DNA of 11,601 nt from Willaertia magna (lineage: Eukaryota; Heterolobosea; Eutetramitea; Acrasida; Naegleriidae), in NCBI GenBank assembly GCA_902984215.1, contig CADWAF010000055.1:1-11601 (forward strand). Reading direction: 5' to 3'. The notes beneath the pieces are model-generated. The model ran no database searches, had not been told where the DNA came from, and saw only the letters and a program-made list of their open reading frames with translations. Position numbers and translations under genes: made by a program. How positions within the stretch are numbered: position 1 is the stretch's first letter; the number at the start of each line of letters is the position of its first letter. Positions 1-6,552 of this stretch are shown in pieces.

Positions 1-1
1 A

Positions 2-124
2 GAAGAAATGAATAATATTTTTGACAGTTTGGATCAATTAAAAGTAACAGATTTATATACGTTTGAAACATTAGATGATCATTTCCCTTATTTTGAAGAT
101 GATTCTTTATTTGATTTATTGTAA
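2..124 (+). CDS. C-terminal end of an unidentified acidic protein (partial)
   Basis: An open frame runs in from the left edge and ends at TAA 122-124, giving 40 visible residues. The peptide is acidic and rich in Asp, Glu, Phe and Leu, with a tail ending DDSLFDLL. That looks like a disordered acidic C-terminus, but no family can be named from it. An ATG at 8-10 lies in frame, so a 38-residue mini-protein is formally possible. The upstream Glu codons and the lack of room for a promoter make the end of a longer gene more likely. The following AT-rich 76 bp (125-200) separate it from the importin-alpha relic. Confidence 0.5.
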   Translation, partial: EEMNNIFDSLDQLKVTDLYTFETLDDHFPYFEDDSLFDLL

Positions 125-200
125 TTAAATTTTGTAAAATACATTATTTGTTTTTGAGTTTAACAGAAAAGATTAATACATTAATTACAATTTAATTGAA

Positions 201-899
201 AATAACAGGGATAACAACAACGGATTTGAAAAGTTTGAAGAAGATTTGAAAAAAACAAGGCGTTCTTTCCAAACTGATGAAACCCTAAAGAAAAAGAATA
301 AAATTAAAAGAGATTTAATTATTCAAACTGCAAGAAAAAAGTATTGTCAATTCCAAAACCCGGTATTTTATTCACAACAACAACGTAAAACAATACCTGA
401 CCGTGAAATTCATTTAATTTCATTGGCTGAGCAATTAGATTTAAAATATTTATTATTAAATAATAATAATTATACAATCTTACTTGATATTACAACACAA
501 TTTAGAAAATTATTATCTATTGAAACTAACCCTCCAATAGATAAAGTTATTGATTCAGGTGCCGTAGCTCACTTTATTAAATTTTTAGATATTAAAAATA
601 TTTTACAATTTGTAAACATTTCATCACTTCCTGTAGGGGAATACGTGATTACGTTTTATCAATGGGTGTAATGAAAGTGTTGGTTAATGACACTTGGCCA
701 CTTGCCAAACATCGTGTGAGTATGAGTAGAAATTTCTCATGGACTTTAAGTAATTGTTTAAGAGGAAAACCTTCACCAGACTGGGAACTTGTTAAGGATG
801 ACAGCGTTGCCTGCTTCATTGGCATATAATATTCTTGACGAATACTTTGCTGAAGAAGAGGATGAAAAAGAAGATACAAAAATGATTATTAGTGAATAA
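201..899 (+). pseudogene. Decayed importin-alpha (karyopherin-alpha) pseudogene
   Basis: Importin-alpha carries classical NLS cargo to importin-beta through an N-terminal IBB domain and ten armadillo repeats. Three pieces in the right order are visible. Frame 0 (about 210-620) has a basic IBB-like stretch (KKTRRSF, then a Lys-rich segment) and an ARM1 signature, TTQFRKLLSIETNPPIDKVI, followed by SGAVAHFIKFL. Frame 2 (about 632-829) has RDYVLSMGVMKVLV, then RNFSWTLSNCLRGKPSPDWE, the hallmark WTLSNxxRGKPxPD motif of the middle ARM repeats. Frame 0 again (about 807-899) has ALPA, then AYNILDEYFAEEEDE, resembling the acidic importin-alpha C-terminus. No ATG opens the IBB frame (the reading starts from TTG at 246 at best), the frame changes at about 612-640 and about 795-810, and roughly half of the ARM repeats are absent. 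Introns cannot explain the loss because the missing DNA is simply not there. It is probably an unexpressed relic; an intact copy should exist elsewhere in the genome. Confidence 0.85.
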
Positions 900-909
900 A
901 GTGAATAAA
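892..909 (+). repeat. Tandem 9-bp repeat carrying two AATAAA signals
   Basis: GTGAATAAA occurs twice back to back (892-900 and 901-909) at the end of the importin-alpha relic. The first copy contains the last stop codon and both contain AATAAA, the common eukaryotic polyadenylation hexamer. The convergent gene on the minus strand ends only 22 nt after the relic's stop. Whether either hexamer is used is unknown. Confidence 0.45.
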
Positions 910-921
910 TGTATTAATACT

Positions 922-1872
922 TTACAAAATATTTTGTTCCAATTCTTTAACAGTTGGTTTAGAAAATGATGCAAAAATAACAGTATTATCTATATTATTA
1001 TCATCTTGTTTGATATTAGCATCAAAATATAATCTATTCTCCTCAACATTAATTACATCTACACCCTCCAAAACATTTTTTATTTCCAACATTAATTCAC
1101 CATTTAAATAATAACCAATACATAAACTTCTTTTCTCCAAACCTTGAATCTTTATGCTAATTACGTCACTCTTCTTCCAAGCTTGTTTAAAACAACCCAC
1201 AATCCCTTTTTTTCTTTCTGTACCTGAAATATAACCATTAGATGCAAAGGAAGTATTAAAATTTAAATTACAATCAATGTTTCCAATTTCTCCAACATAA
1301 CCGACGCTGCGTTGTTTACCAGCAATCCCATTTAAAAGTGATTCACTTATTATTCCAATTAATAAACAAGAACCAGTTGAATTATCTACTTCTTTTTGTA
1401 AATGTTTTACATAAAAATACATTGTTGTATTTTTTGTAATTGGATGTTTACTTCTTATATGTCTATAAGTATATTTATTGGTTGTTTTATCATTAGATTT
1501 ATTATCTACAGTCAACCAGCATTTATTTCCTTGACATTTGTTAATAATATTACCACAATCCTTTTCATATAATTGTGTGTATGGTTTATTTGTTTGTAAA
1601 TATTCTGACCAAAAAGCTTGAACATATTTAATAAATAATTCTTTATTTGATATCTCGTTATTTTTAATTATTGTTGTTAAATAATCTTTTGGTAAATTAT
1701 CTTGACATAATAATTTAAATAAAATTTGATTTGAATATTTATCAATTAAATAAAACCATTTTTTATTGACCAACATGAGTGATAATAAATCTGATCCTTG
1801 AATTTCAGGAATTAATCTAATAATTTCGAAGAATAATTCAGGACATGTTTCTACAATTTGATCTTCAAACAT
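922..1872 (-). CDS. F-box-like and SPRY domain protein
   Basis: A 316-residue single-exon gene. Residues about 9-55 resemble an F-box: a CPELFFEII start, hydrophobic helices, then VNKKWFYLI. F-box proteins recruit substrates to SCF ubiquitin ligases by binding Skp1. Residues about 145-303 resemble a SPRY domain, a beta-sandwich for protein binding. It shows QRSVGYVG at 187-194, a KKSDVISIKI strand at 233-242 in the place of the usual GDVIG, the YYLNGELM strand at 254-261, and a closing TVIFASFS. F-box plus SPRY would make this an SCF substrate adaptor, but that role is inferred and the F-box is weak. The start is the first ATG, preceded by CAAAAAA, the oligo-A context seen at other starts here. 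There is no signal peptide or membrane segment. It lies on the same strand as the 2272-3657 gene, 399 bp away, so it probably has its own promoter. The stop is 22 nt from the end of the importin-alpha relic. Confidence 0.75.
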   Translation of the reverse strand: MFEDQIVETCPELFFEIIRLIPEIQGSDLLSLMLVNKKWFYLIDKYSNQILFKLLCQDNLPKDYLTTIIKNNEISNKELFIKYVQAFWSEYLQTNKPYTQLYEKDCGNIINKCQGNKCWLTVDNKSNDKTTNKYTYRHIRSKHPITKNTTMYFYVKHLQKEVDNSTGSCLLIGIISESLLNGIAGKQRSVGYVGEIGNIDCNLNFNTSFASNGYISGTERKKGIVGCFKQAWKKSDVISIKIQGLEKRSLCIGYYLNGELMLEIKNVLEGVDVINVEENRLYFDANIKQDDNNIDNTVIFASFSKPTVKELEQNIL

Positions 1873-1920
1873 TTTTTTGTTATTTTTTTGTTTAATGGAA
1901 CTTCAAGCTTGTGTATTTCA

Positions 1921-1945
1921 TTGTTTACAATGATTGATTGTCAAC
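1921..1945 (-). promoter_or_regulatory. Putative promoter element of the F-box/SPRY gene
   Basis: Read on the minus strand, this site has GTTGACAATC followed by ATTGTAAACAA, ending 48 nt before the F-box/SPRY start codon. The same two words, in the same order and orientation relative to the gene, precede the methyltransferase gene at 3745-3754 and 3815-3825. GTAAACAA matches the general forkhead-type core, but no binding protein can be assigned. Support is the shared occurrence alone, in a low-complexity background. Confidence 0.3.
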
Positions 1946-2258
1946 TGATAATTAAAAATTTAAGAAAAATTACAAATAATTTATTTGAAATTAATAATTT
2001 AAAAGTAAATTATATACACAACATTAAATTTGTAATGAAACAGTTTAACAATTTAAATAATTGCAATCTTTATTTAACAGAACAACAATAATGATTTATC
2101 GAAAATCAAAAATTTAGGAGTAAAATTAATGTCAATAAAAAGCAGACAGTTATGATCATAATTTACTATATTATATAAATGATGACGATAAAATTAATAT
2201 TGAATTTTGTAATACACCACTGTTATACTTTCCTAAAATTAAATGTCAAACTTGTTAA
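1930..2258 (+). pseudogene. Possible coding relic in three frames
   Basis: Between the two minus-strand genes, the + strand shows three successive coding-like segments in different frames. The first starts at ATG 1930 (MIDCQLIIKNLRKI) and stops at 2091. The second runs 2078-2155 (NDLSKIKNLGVKLMSIKSR) and ends in TGA. The third runs about 2151-2258 (YDHNLLYYINDDDKI, then CNTPLLYFPKIKCQTC) and ends in TAA. The joined composition, with Leu, Ile, Asn and Lys plus well-placed Cys and Pro, looks more like protein than the surrounding spacer. A decayed gene with two frameshifts would explain it. I recognise no family. The start overlaps the promoter region of the opposite-strand gene, and chance open frames in AT-rich DNA remain a real alternative. 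Confidence 0.25.
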
Positions 2259-2271
2259 TTTAAATATTATT

Positions 2272-3657
2272 TTAATAAAATTTAGGTACATTATAAATTA
2301 ATAAATTATTTGCAATTTCTTGCATTTCCTTATTTAATTCTCCTAATAATTTCTTGTTATCATTCTGTTTATTTATAAATGTTTCAATTCTATAAATAAT
2401 TAATTTCTTTACAATTGGCAATAAATAAATTCCAAAAACAAAAAATAAAGTTGAACAACTATTTTTGTAAACTTTATGAATGGAAAACTTTGTATATTCT
2501 TTACCTTTCATTGATAAAATAATTTGATATTGAAAAATAATAATTAAATTTAAATATTTTTGAAATAAATAATTTATATTTTTAAATAATTGTTTCTTAT
2601 TTTTCTTTTTTAATTCTTTTTCAATAAAATTATTCCAAAAATAGTTACATACAATTTTTAACTTTTCAATTTCTCCTTCTTCAAAATAAATATCAAATTT
2701 TGTAAAATCTATCTTGTACATGTGCTCAACTTCACTTTTTAATGGAAATTTATTTAAATATTGACTAACTTTTCCTTCATTTAACTTGTCATTTTGTAAA
2801 TACCCTTGTAAAGTATCCACATTTAAAACTTCATTAACACTTTCATCTAATCTTTCTTTTAAATAAATGGAAACACTTCCAAAATAATCTAAAGATTTTA
2901 AATATCTTTTTAAAGTAAATTGTGTCCAATAATCAATAGGTTTATTCTTTCCCATCTTTAGTTCAAATTCCTTTTCTAAACAACTTTTTGAACTAAAATT
3001 ATAATATCCTCTATCGTTATTAAAATAAAAATAATTTATATAATTCATAATTTCTTTAAAATCATTTGGATAAATAAATATTTTACGTTCTGCTTTATTT
3101 GAACTATAATAACAATCATTTTCTATAAATAAATAAAATTGATTTTCTTTATTTTGTAAAGTATTTTGTAATGTATTTTGTAAGTTACTTGGTAAATAGT
3201 TTTGTAAATTATTTTCTATTTGAAAAGATACAATTAAAAAATATTTTGAAATTTTAATATTTTTGTAAACATTATTATTTACTTTGTAATGACAATTTTC
3301 AACTAAAAATCCAAATTCTAAACATTTAAATTGTTTCTTTACAAAATGTAAATAATCCATTTCATAAAACTTATTCCCATAATTAGTATTGTAATCTTTT
3401 AAATTTTGTGAAATAATTTCTTGTTCTTTTTGTAAAATTCTTTCAAAATGAAATTCATGTTCAATAAATTTATTAAAAAACAATTCCGAATGAAAAGTTT
3501 GTTTACATTTCCACTTCCATAAATAATCATTTGATAGAATTTGTTCAATCATATTCCAATTACCTAATTTAGTAATAAAAATATCTATTAATTCATTAGT
3601 TGTGAAATGATGAATTAACATTTCAATAAAAAGAAAGTGATTTTCTTGATTAAACAT
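2272..3657 (-). CDS. Hypothetical protein with F-box-like N-terminus
   Basis: A 461-residue single-exon gene that I cannot assign to a family. The N-terminus (about 8-55) has a helical, hydrophobic pattern ending LSNDYLWKWKCKQTF, which resembles the end of an F-box (the lxxxxxLWkxxc pattern), but the early LPxE motif is missing. Residues about 150-172 hold a short LQN-containing repeat. The rest is rich in Phe, Tyr, Asn and Lys. It includes a basic helix with KELKKKNKKQLFKN and a hydrophobic stretch at about 402-421 (STLFFVFGIYLLPIVKK) that could be a membrane segment or a buried helix. The coding DNA is very AT-rich. The start is the ATG at 3655-3657, preceded by CCCAAA on the minus strand. 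The 191-bp spacer to the divergent methyltransferase gene must contain its promoter. If the F-box reading is right, it and the neighbouring F-box/SPRY gene could be a local pair of SCF adaptors; this is inference. Confidence 0.6.
   Translation of the reverse strand: MFNQENHFLFIEMLIHHFTTNELIDIFITKLGNWNMIEQILSNDYLWKWKCKQTFHSELFFNKFIEHEFHFERILQKEQEIISQNLKDYNTNYGNKFYEMDYLHFVKKQFKCLEFGFLVENCHYKVNNNVYKNIKISKYFLIVSFQIENNLQNYLPSNLQNTLQNTLQNKENQFYLFIENDCYYSSNKAERKIFIYPNDFKEIMNYINYFYFNNDRGYYNFSSKSCLEKEFELKMGKNKPIDYWTQFTLKRYLKSLDYFGSVSIYLKERLDESVNEVLNVDTLQGYLQNDKLNEGKVSQYLNKFPLKSEVEHMYKIDFTKFDIYFEEGEIEKLKIVCNYFWNNFIEKELKKKNKKQLFKNINYLFQKYLNLIIIFQYQIILSMKGKEYTKFSIHKVYKNSCSTLFFVFGIYLLPIVKKLIIYRIETFINKQNDNKKLLGELNKEMQEIANNLLIYNVPKFY
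3151..3186 (-). repeat. Three 12-nt units encoding LQNT-type repeats
   Basis: Three consecutive 12-nt units of the form TTACAAAATANN (minus strand) encode SNLQNTLQNTLQN within the 2272-3657 gene. Units differ at one or two bases. A related LQN sits slightly upstream in the protein (NNLQNYLP). This is a short in-frame tandem expansion in a probably flexible segment. Confidence 0.7.
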
Positions 3658-3848
3658 TTTGGGTATTTTTTAAATAATTTTAAAAATTTAATTTTTTGAT
3701 GGATTCTTACTAATACCCAAGTTAGTTCATTAAATATTCTTTGTGTTGACAATCCATAAAGTAATACTTCTAATTCTGTTACAATCATTTTCAATTGTTT
3801 ATATTAACAAGTTGATTGTAAACAAATAAAAAAAAAAGCTAAAAAAAA
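3658..3848. promoter_or_regulatory. Bidirectional promoter region
   Basis: This 191-bp spacer lies between two divergent start codons, so it must serve both the 2272-3657 gene and the methyltransferase. On the + strand it has GTTGACAATC at 3745-3754 and GTTGATTGTAAACAA at 3811-3825. Oligo-A tracts (3828-3837 and 3841-3848) then run into the ATG at 3849. The two words recur upstream of the F-box/SPRY gene. No clear TATA box stands out from the AT-rich background. Confidence 0.55.
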
Positions 3849-5111
3849 ATGAAACCTTTTCATTCCGAAATTCTTTCCACTCTCTTCACACAATTACATA
3901 ACCAACCATTCCGAATTATTCTAAGTAATTCCTTAATTCTTAAACAACAATCATTGAATAATAATAATTCTATAAATATTCAAAATAATAATTCTATAAA
4001 TATTCAAAATATTCAAATTAGACCAATTCAAATAAAAAATCAATTAAAATATCAATTTAGTATTTTAAATAAAAATAATCAAATATTTCATGAAAATAAA
4101 AATGAAATTAATTTATTTGATTTAATTTTAAAAAATAAATTTCAACAAATTTTATTTAAATTAGAAAATAAAGATATTCAATTTATTTTAAAATTTAAAA
4201 ATGAAAATATTTTTTATAAATTTATTGAAATTTTAAATAAAAATAAAATAAATTTAAATCATAATAGAGAAAAAAATTATTTAATTAAAGAAAATATAAA
4301 TATTCCATTTTTAGTTGATTTAAATATTATTCATCCAACAAGTTTTAAAGTTTTACAAAATAAATTTAATAAATTTAAACAAATTAATCATTTTTTAGAT
4401 ATTTTTAATGAAACAATTAATTTTAATAAAAATTTAAATATTTTTGATTTTGGTTGTGGAAAATCTTATTTAACTTTTAGTATTATTTATTTTTTAAAAG
4501 AAATTAAAAATTTAAATAATTTTAATATTTTTGGAATTGATTTAAAAAAAGATATGATTGATTTTTGTAATGATTTAGTTAAAAAATATAATTTACAAAA
4601 TAATGTACAATTTATTCATGAAAATATTTCTAAATTTAATTATCAACATTATAATAATACTTTACAAAATGGTGACAATATTGTAATCTCTTTACACGCT
4701 TGTAACACAGCTACAGATATGGTTATTGAAAAGGCAGTTGACATGAATGCAAAATATATTTTATGTGTTCCATGTTGTCAACATGAATTATTTAACCAAA
4801 TAAAAGATAATGATAAAACAAATATAAATTATAATATCTTAAAATATGGTATTTTTAAAGAAAAATTTAATTCTTTACTAACAGATAGTATACGTTGTTT
4901 AATTTTAGAGATTTTAGGATATAAATGTAATGTTATTGAATTTATAGATGATGAACATACACCTAAAAATATTTTAATTAAAGCACAAAAGATGGAAGAG
5001 AGTATGATTACAAAGGAAAAGAAAGAAGAGTTGATTAAAGAATATTTACAATTAAAAAATACCTATCATATTAAACCATATTTAGAAAGATTAATTGAAA
5101 AGTATTTATAA
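3849..5111 (+). CDS. SAM-dependent methyltransferase, bacterial-type family (Methyltransf_32-like)
   Basis: A 420-residue single-exon gene. Residues 1-150 are variable and Asn-rich, with a duplicated NNSINIQN unit at about 39-54. FLVDLNIIHPTSF at 154-166 starts the conserved part. The Rossmann SAM-binding motif I is FDFGCGKSYLTF (199-210), and the acidic ribose-binding residue is probably D231 in GIDLKKD. SLHACNTATD (281-290), VPCCQHEL (307-314) and EFIDDEHTPKNILI (364-377) are signatures I associate with uncharacterised bacterial class I methyltransferases, especially of Firmicutes, that also occur in some protists. The substrate is unknown; RNA or protein are both possible, and the paired cysteines might bind metal. 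No targeting signal is obvious. Positions 4141-4260 are only about 5-8% GC although coding, whereas 4681-4740 reach about 37% and use C/G-ending codons. The start is the first ATG, after an oligo-A run. It converges on the acyltransferase gene with 17 nt between stops. Confidence 0.85.
   Translation: MKPFHSEILSTLFTQLHNQPFRIILSNSLILKQQSLNNNNSINIQNNNSINIQNIQIRPIQIKNQLKYQFSILNKNNQIFHENKNEINLFDLILKNKFQQILFKLENKDIQFILKFKNENIFYKFIEILNKNKINLNHNREKNYLIKENINIPFLVDLNIIHPTSFKVLQNKFNKFKQINHFLDIFNETINFNKNLNIFDFGCGKSYLTFSIIYFLKEIKNLNNFNIFGIDLKKDMIDFCNDLVKKYNLQNNVQFIHENISKFNYQHYNNTLQNGDNIVISLHACNTATDMVIEKAVDMNAKYILCVPCCQHELFNQIKDNDKTNINYNILKYGIFKEKFNSLLTDSIRCLILEILGYKCNVIEFIDDEHTPKNILIKAQKMEESMITKEKKEELIKEYLQLKNTYHIKPYLERLIEKYL
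3963..4010 (+). repeat. Perfect 24-bp tandem duplication in the methyltransferase gene
   Basis: Positions 3963-3986 and 3987-4010 are identical and adjacent, each encoding NNSINIQN. A partial third unit (IQ) follows. The unit length is a multiple of three, so the frame is kept. It lies in the variable, Asn-rich N-terminal region, outside the catalytic domain. Confidence 0.9.
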
Positions 5112-5128
5112 ATTATATTTTAATAAAT
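5112..5128. terminator. Compact convergent 3' ends
   Basis: Only 17 AT-only bases separate the stop codons of the methyltransferase (+) and the acyltransferase (-). AATAAA appears on the + strand at the right end of the spacer, around 5122-5127, so the polyadenylation site of the + gene probably falls inside the opposite coding region. The two transcripts are therefore likely to overlap at their 3' ends; this is inferred from spacing only. Confidence 0.4.
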
Positions 5129-6552
5129 TTACAATGTAAAATATCTATTAATTACATTTTCTTTCCATTTTCTTCTTAAATAATTTTGTAAAGGTATTTC
5201 ATAAAAAACAGATGAAATTAAAGCTAAAATAATTAAACTAAATATTAAAATAGTCATTGTAAGAATAGGCATTGAATCTAAAGCATAAATTCCACCTAAA
5301 TACCCTAAAAGGAAATAACCTAATGATTGATAAATATAAATTGAAAAACTAATCTTCCCCAAATTAGAAAGTGTATCAGTCTTCAATAAAGAAGCTAACA
5401 AACCCTTTTCATAAGATATACCTAACAAGATAATTGCATAAAAAGGTGCAAAACCAGTACAAAATAGTAATTCATAACCATCTCTATACCATTGACTAAC
5501 ATATCTTGGAACACCACCACATACAACTAATACAAAAATAAAACTCATATCCGTCAGTAATCCAATATATTTTAAATTAATTTTTCTTGTATAAATTTTA
5601 GCAACATACATTCCCATAATATAACCTGAAATTCTAAAGATTGGATGTGAATGTAAAACTGTATACCAATAACTTGTTTTTACAATATTAAAATCACCTT
5701 CATAAATCATATCAACAGATGCTGAACTTTCTCCAATAAATTTATAATAAAATAAATGTGGACCAAATGAAAATAAATAAAATAAAATTAAATAAAATAA
5801 ATCTGTGTAAATTGTTGAAGATTTTTTAACCATTCTTTTTGTCCATGGAAATAAAAACCAAGCAAATGAAAAACATGTAATTGACCAAGAAAACATGTTC
5901 TATAATTTATGGTTTAAAAATATTAAAAAAAAATAATACAAACCCAACAAAATAAGGTAGTTTCAGGCAGCCATGATTGTTGTCCAATCAATGTTAAAAT
6001 TGTTCCAATAAATTTATGAAAGAAAGACATGTCACTTGTCCAAGTGATATTTAATTTATAAATATTTAAAAGTAAAGCAAGTAAATATCCAGGACCAATC
6101 CTTGACACTTGATAAAACCAAAAAGTATAAATTTCTTTCCAACTTGTAAAATCTCGATTTTCATAAACAATATAAATTATAAATCCACTTAACATAAAGA
6201 ACATATCAACTGCAGTTGAACCTCTTGTAAAAAGAGTAGTGATTGATGGATAATTAGTATAAAGAAAAGAATGATAATGTCCAATTACAATAAATACTGC
6301 AAAAATAAATCCAATAAATACTGCAAAAATAAATCTTATTCCATCTATTGCTTTTAATCTATTATTATTACTTTCTTGTTTATCGCGAGAAGAATTAACA
6401 AAGATTGAAATATTATCATTGTTATCTTGTTGTTGGTTATTGTTGTATTCTTCCTTTGTTGGTGTCGCGGAAGAAAATGGAGAATGCAATTCTTGTGTAG
6501 AATTGTTGTTATCCATTTTTTTTACTTTTTTTAAGGTCGAAGGATAGAACAT
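5129..6552 (-). CDS. Membrane acyltransferase, acyltransferase-3 family (two exons)
   Basis: Exons 6552-5944 and 5899-5129, joined across a 44-nt intron, give 459 residues. Acyltransferase-3 proteins are multi-pass membrane enzymes that transfer acyl groups to sugars, lipids or other acceptors; the acceptor here is unknown. A Ser/Asn/Gln-rich cytosolic-looking N-terminus (about 13-65) precedes AIDGIRF, helix 1 and GHYHSF, with the family's conserved His at about 92. GSTAVDMFFMLSGF (about 111-124) is the next hallmark, then RIGPGYLLALLL. The splice joins LFCW to NMFSWSITCFSFAWFLFPW, the family's WSxxxxxxFYxxFP region, but Phe stands where bacterial members have Glu. Later come HPIFRISGYIMGM (about 284-300 region), LGKISFSIYIYQ (383-394) and VFYEIPLQNYLRR at the end. 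Helix 1 is lengthened by a 24-bp duplication. ATG 6550-6552 is chosen as the first in-frame ATG (CAAAAAATG context). ATG 6514-6516, after a longer A-run, would give 447 residues and is a good alternative. Confidence 0.85.
5900..5943 (-). other. 44-nt intron of the acyltransferase gene
   Basis: The minus strand reads GTTTGTATTATT at the donor and AAATTATAG at the acceptor. Removing 44 nt joins TGG (Trp203) to AAC (Asn204) in phase 0 and restores the acyltransferase-3 sequence across the junction. If retained, the reading adds VCIIFF and stops, which would give a truncated protein of 209 residues. The donor GTTTGT departs from the usual GTAAGT/GTATGT. The G/C content is very low, as is typical for introns in such genomes. 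Confidence 0.85.
6288..6335 (-). repeat. Perfect 24-bp tandem duplication in acyltransferase helix 1
   Basis: Positions 6288-6311 and 6312-6335 are identical and adjacent. On the coding strand they encode FIFAVFIG followed by FIFAVFIV, directly before GHYHSF. In the family a single hydrophobic segment usually links the GIRF-type motif to the conserved His, so the second copy adds eight residues to that helix. The reading frame is preserved. Confidence 0.9.

Noticed and set aside
612..636. A 25-nt GT-AG intron that would repair the importin-alpha frame
   Set aside because: It is shorter than the 44- and 66-nt introns here, and the spliced frame (637 onward) is not the one that encodes the downstream ARM repeat.
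246..671. A 141-residue intact gene
   Set aside because: It begins with TTG, not ATG, and its content is the N-terminal part of importin-alpha followed by an out-of-frame tail; the continuation is in another frame, so it is part of a pseudogene.
649..879. Minus-strand 76-residue open frame
   Set aside because: It is antisense to the importin-alpha relic and has no features of its own.
917..5185. Recurrent TTTACAAAAT / ATTTTGTAAA word as a regulatory element
   Set aside because: Most copies lie inside genes and come from Leu-Gln-Asn codons (TTA CAA AAT) or their complement, so codon choice explains them.
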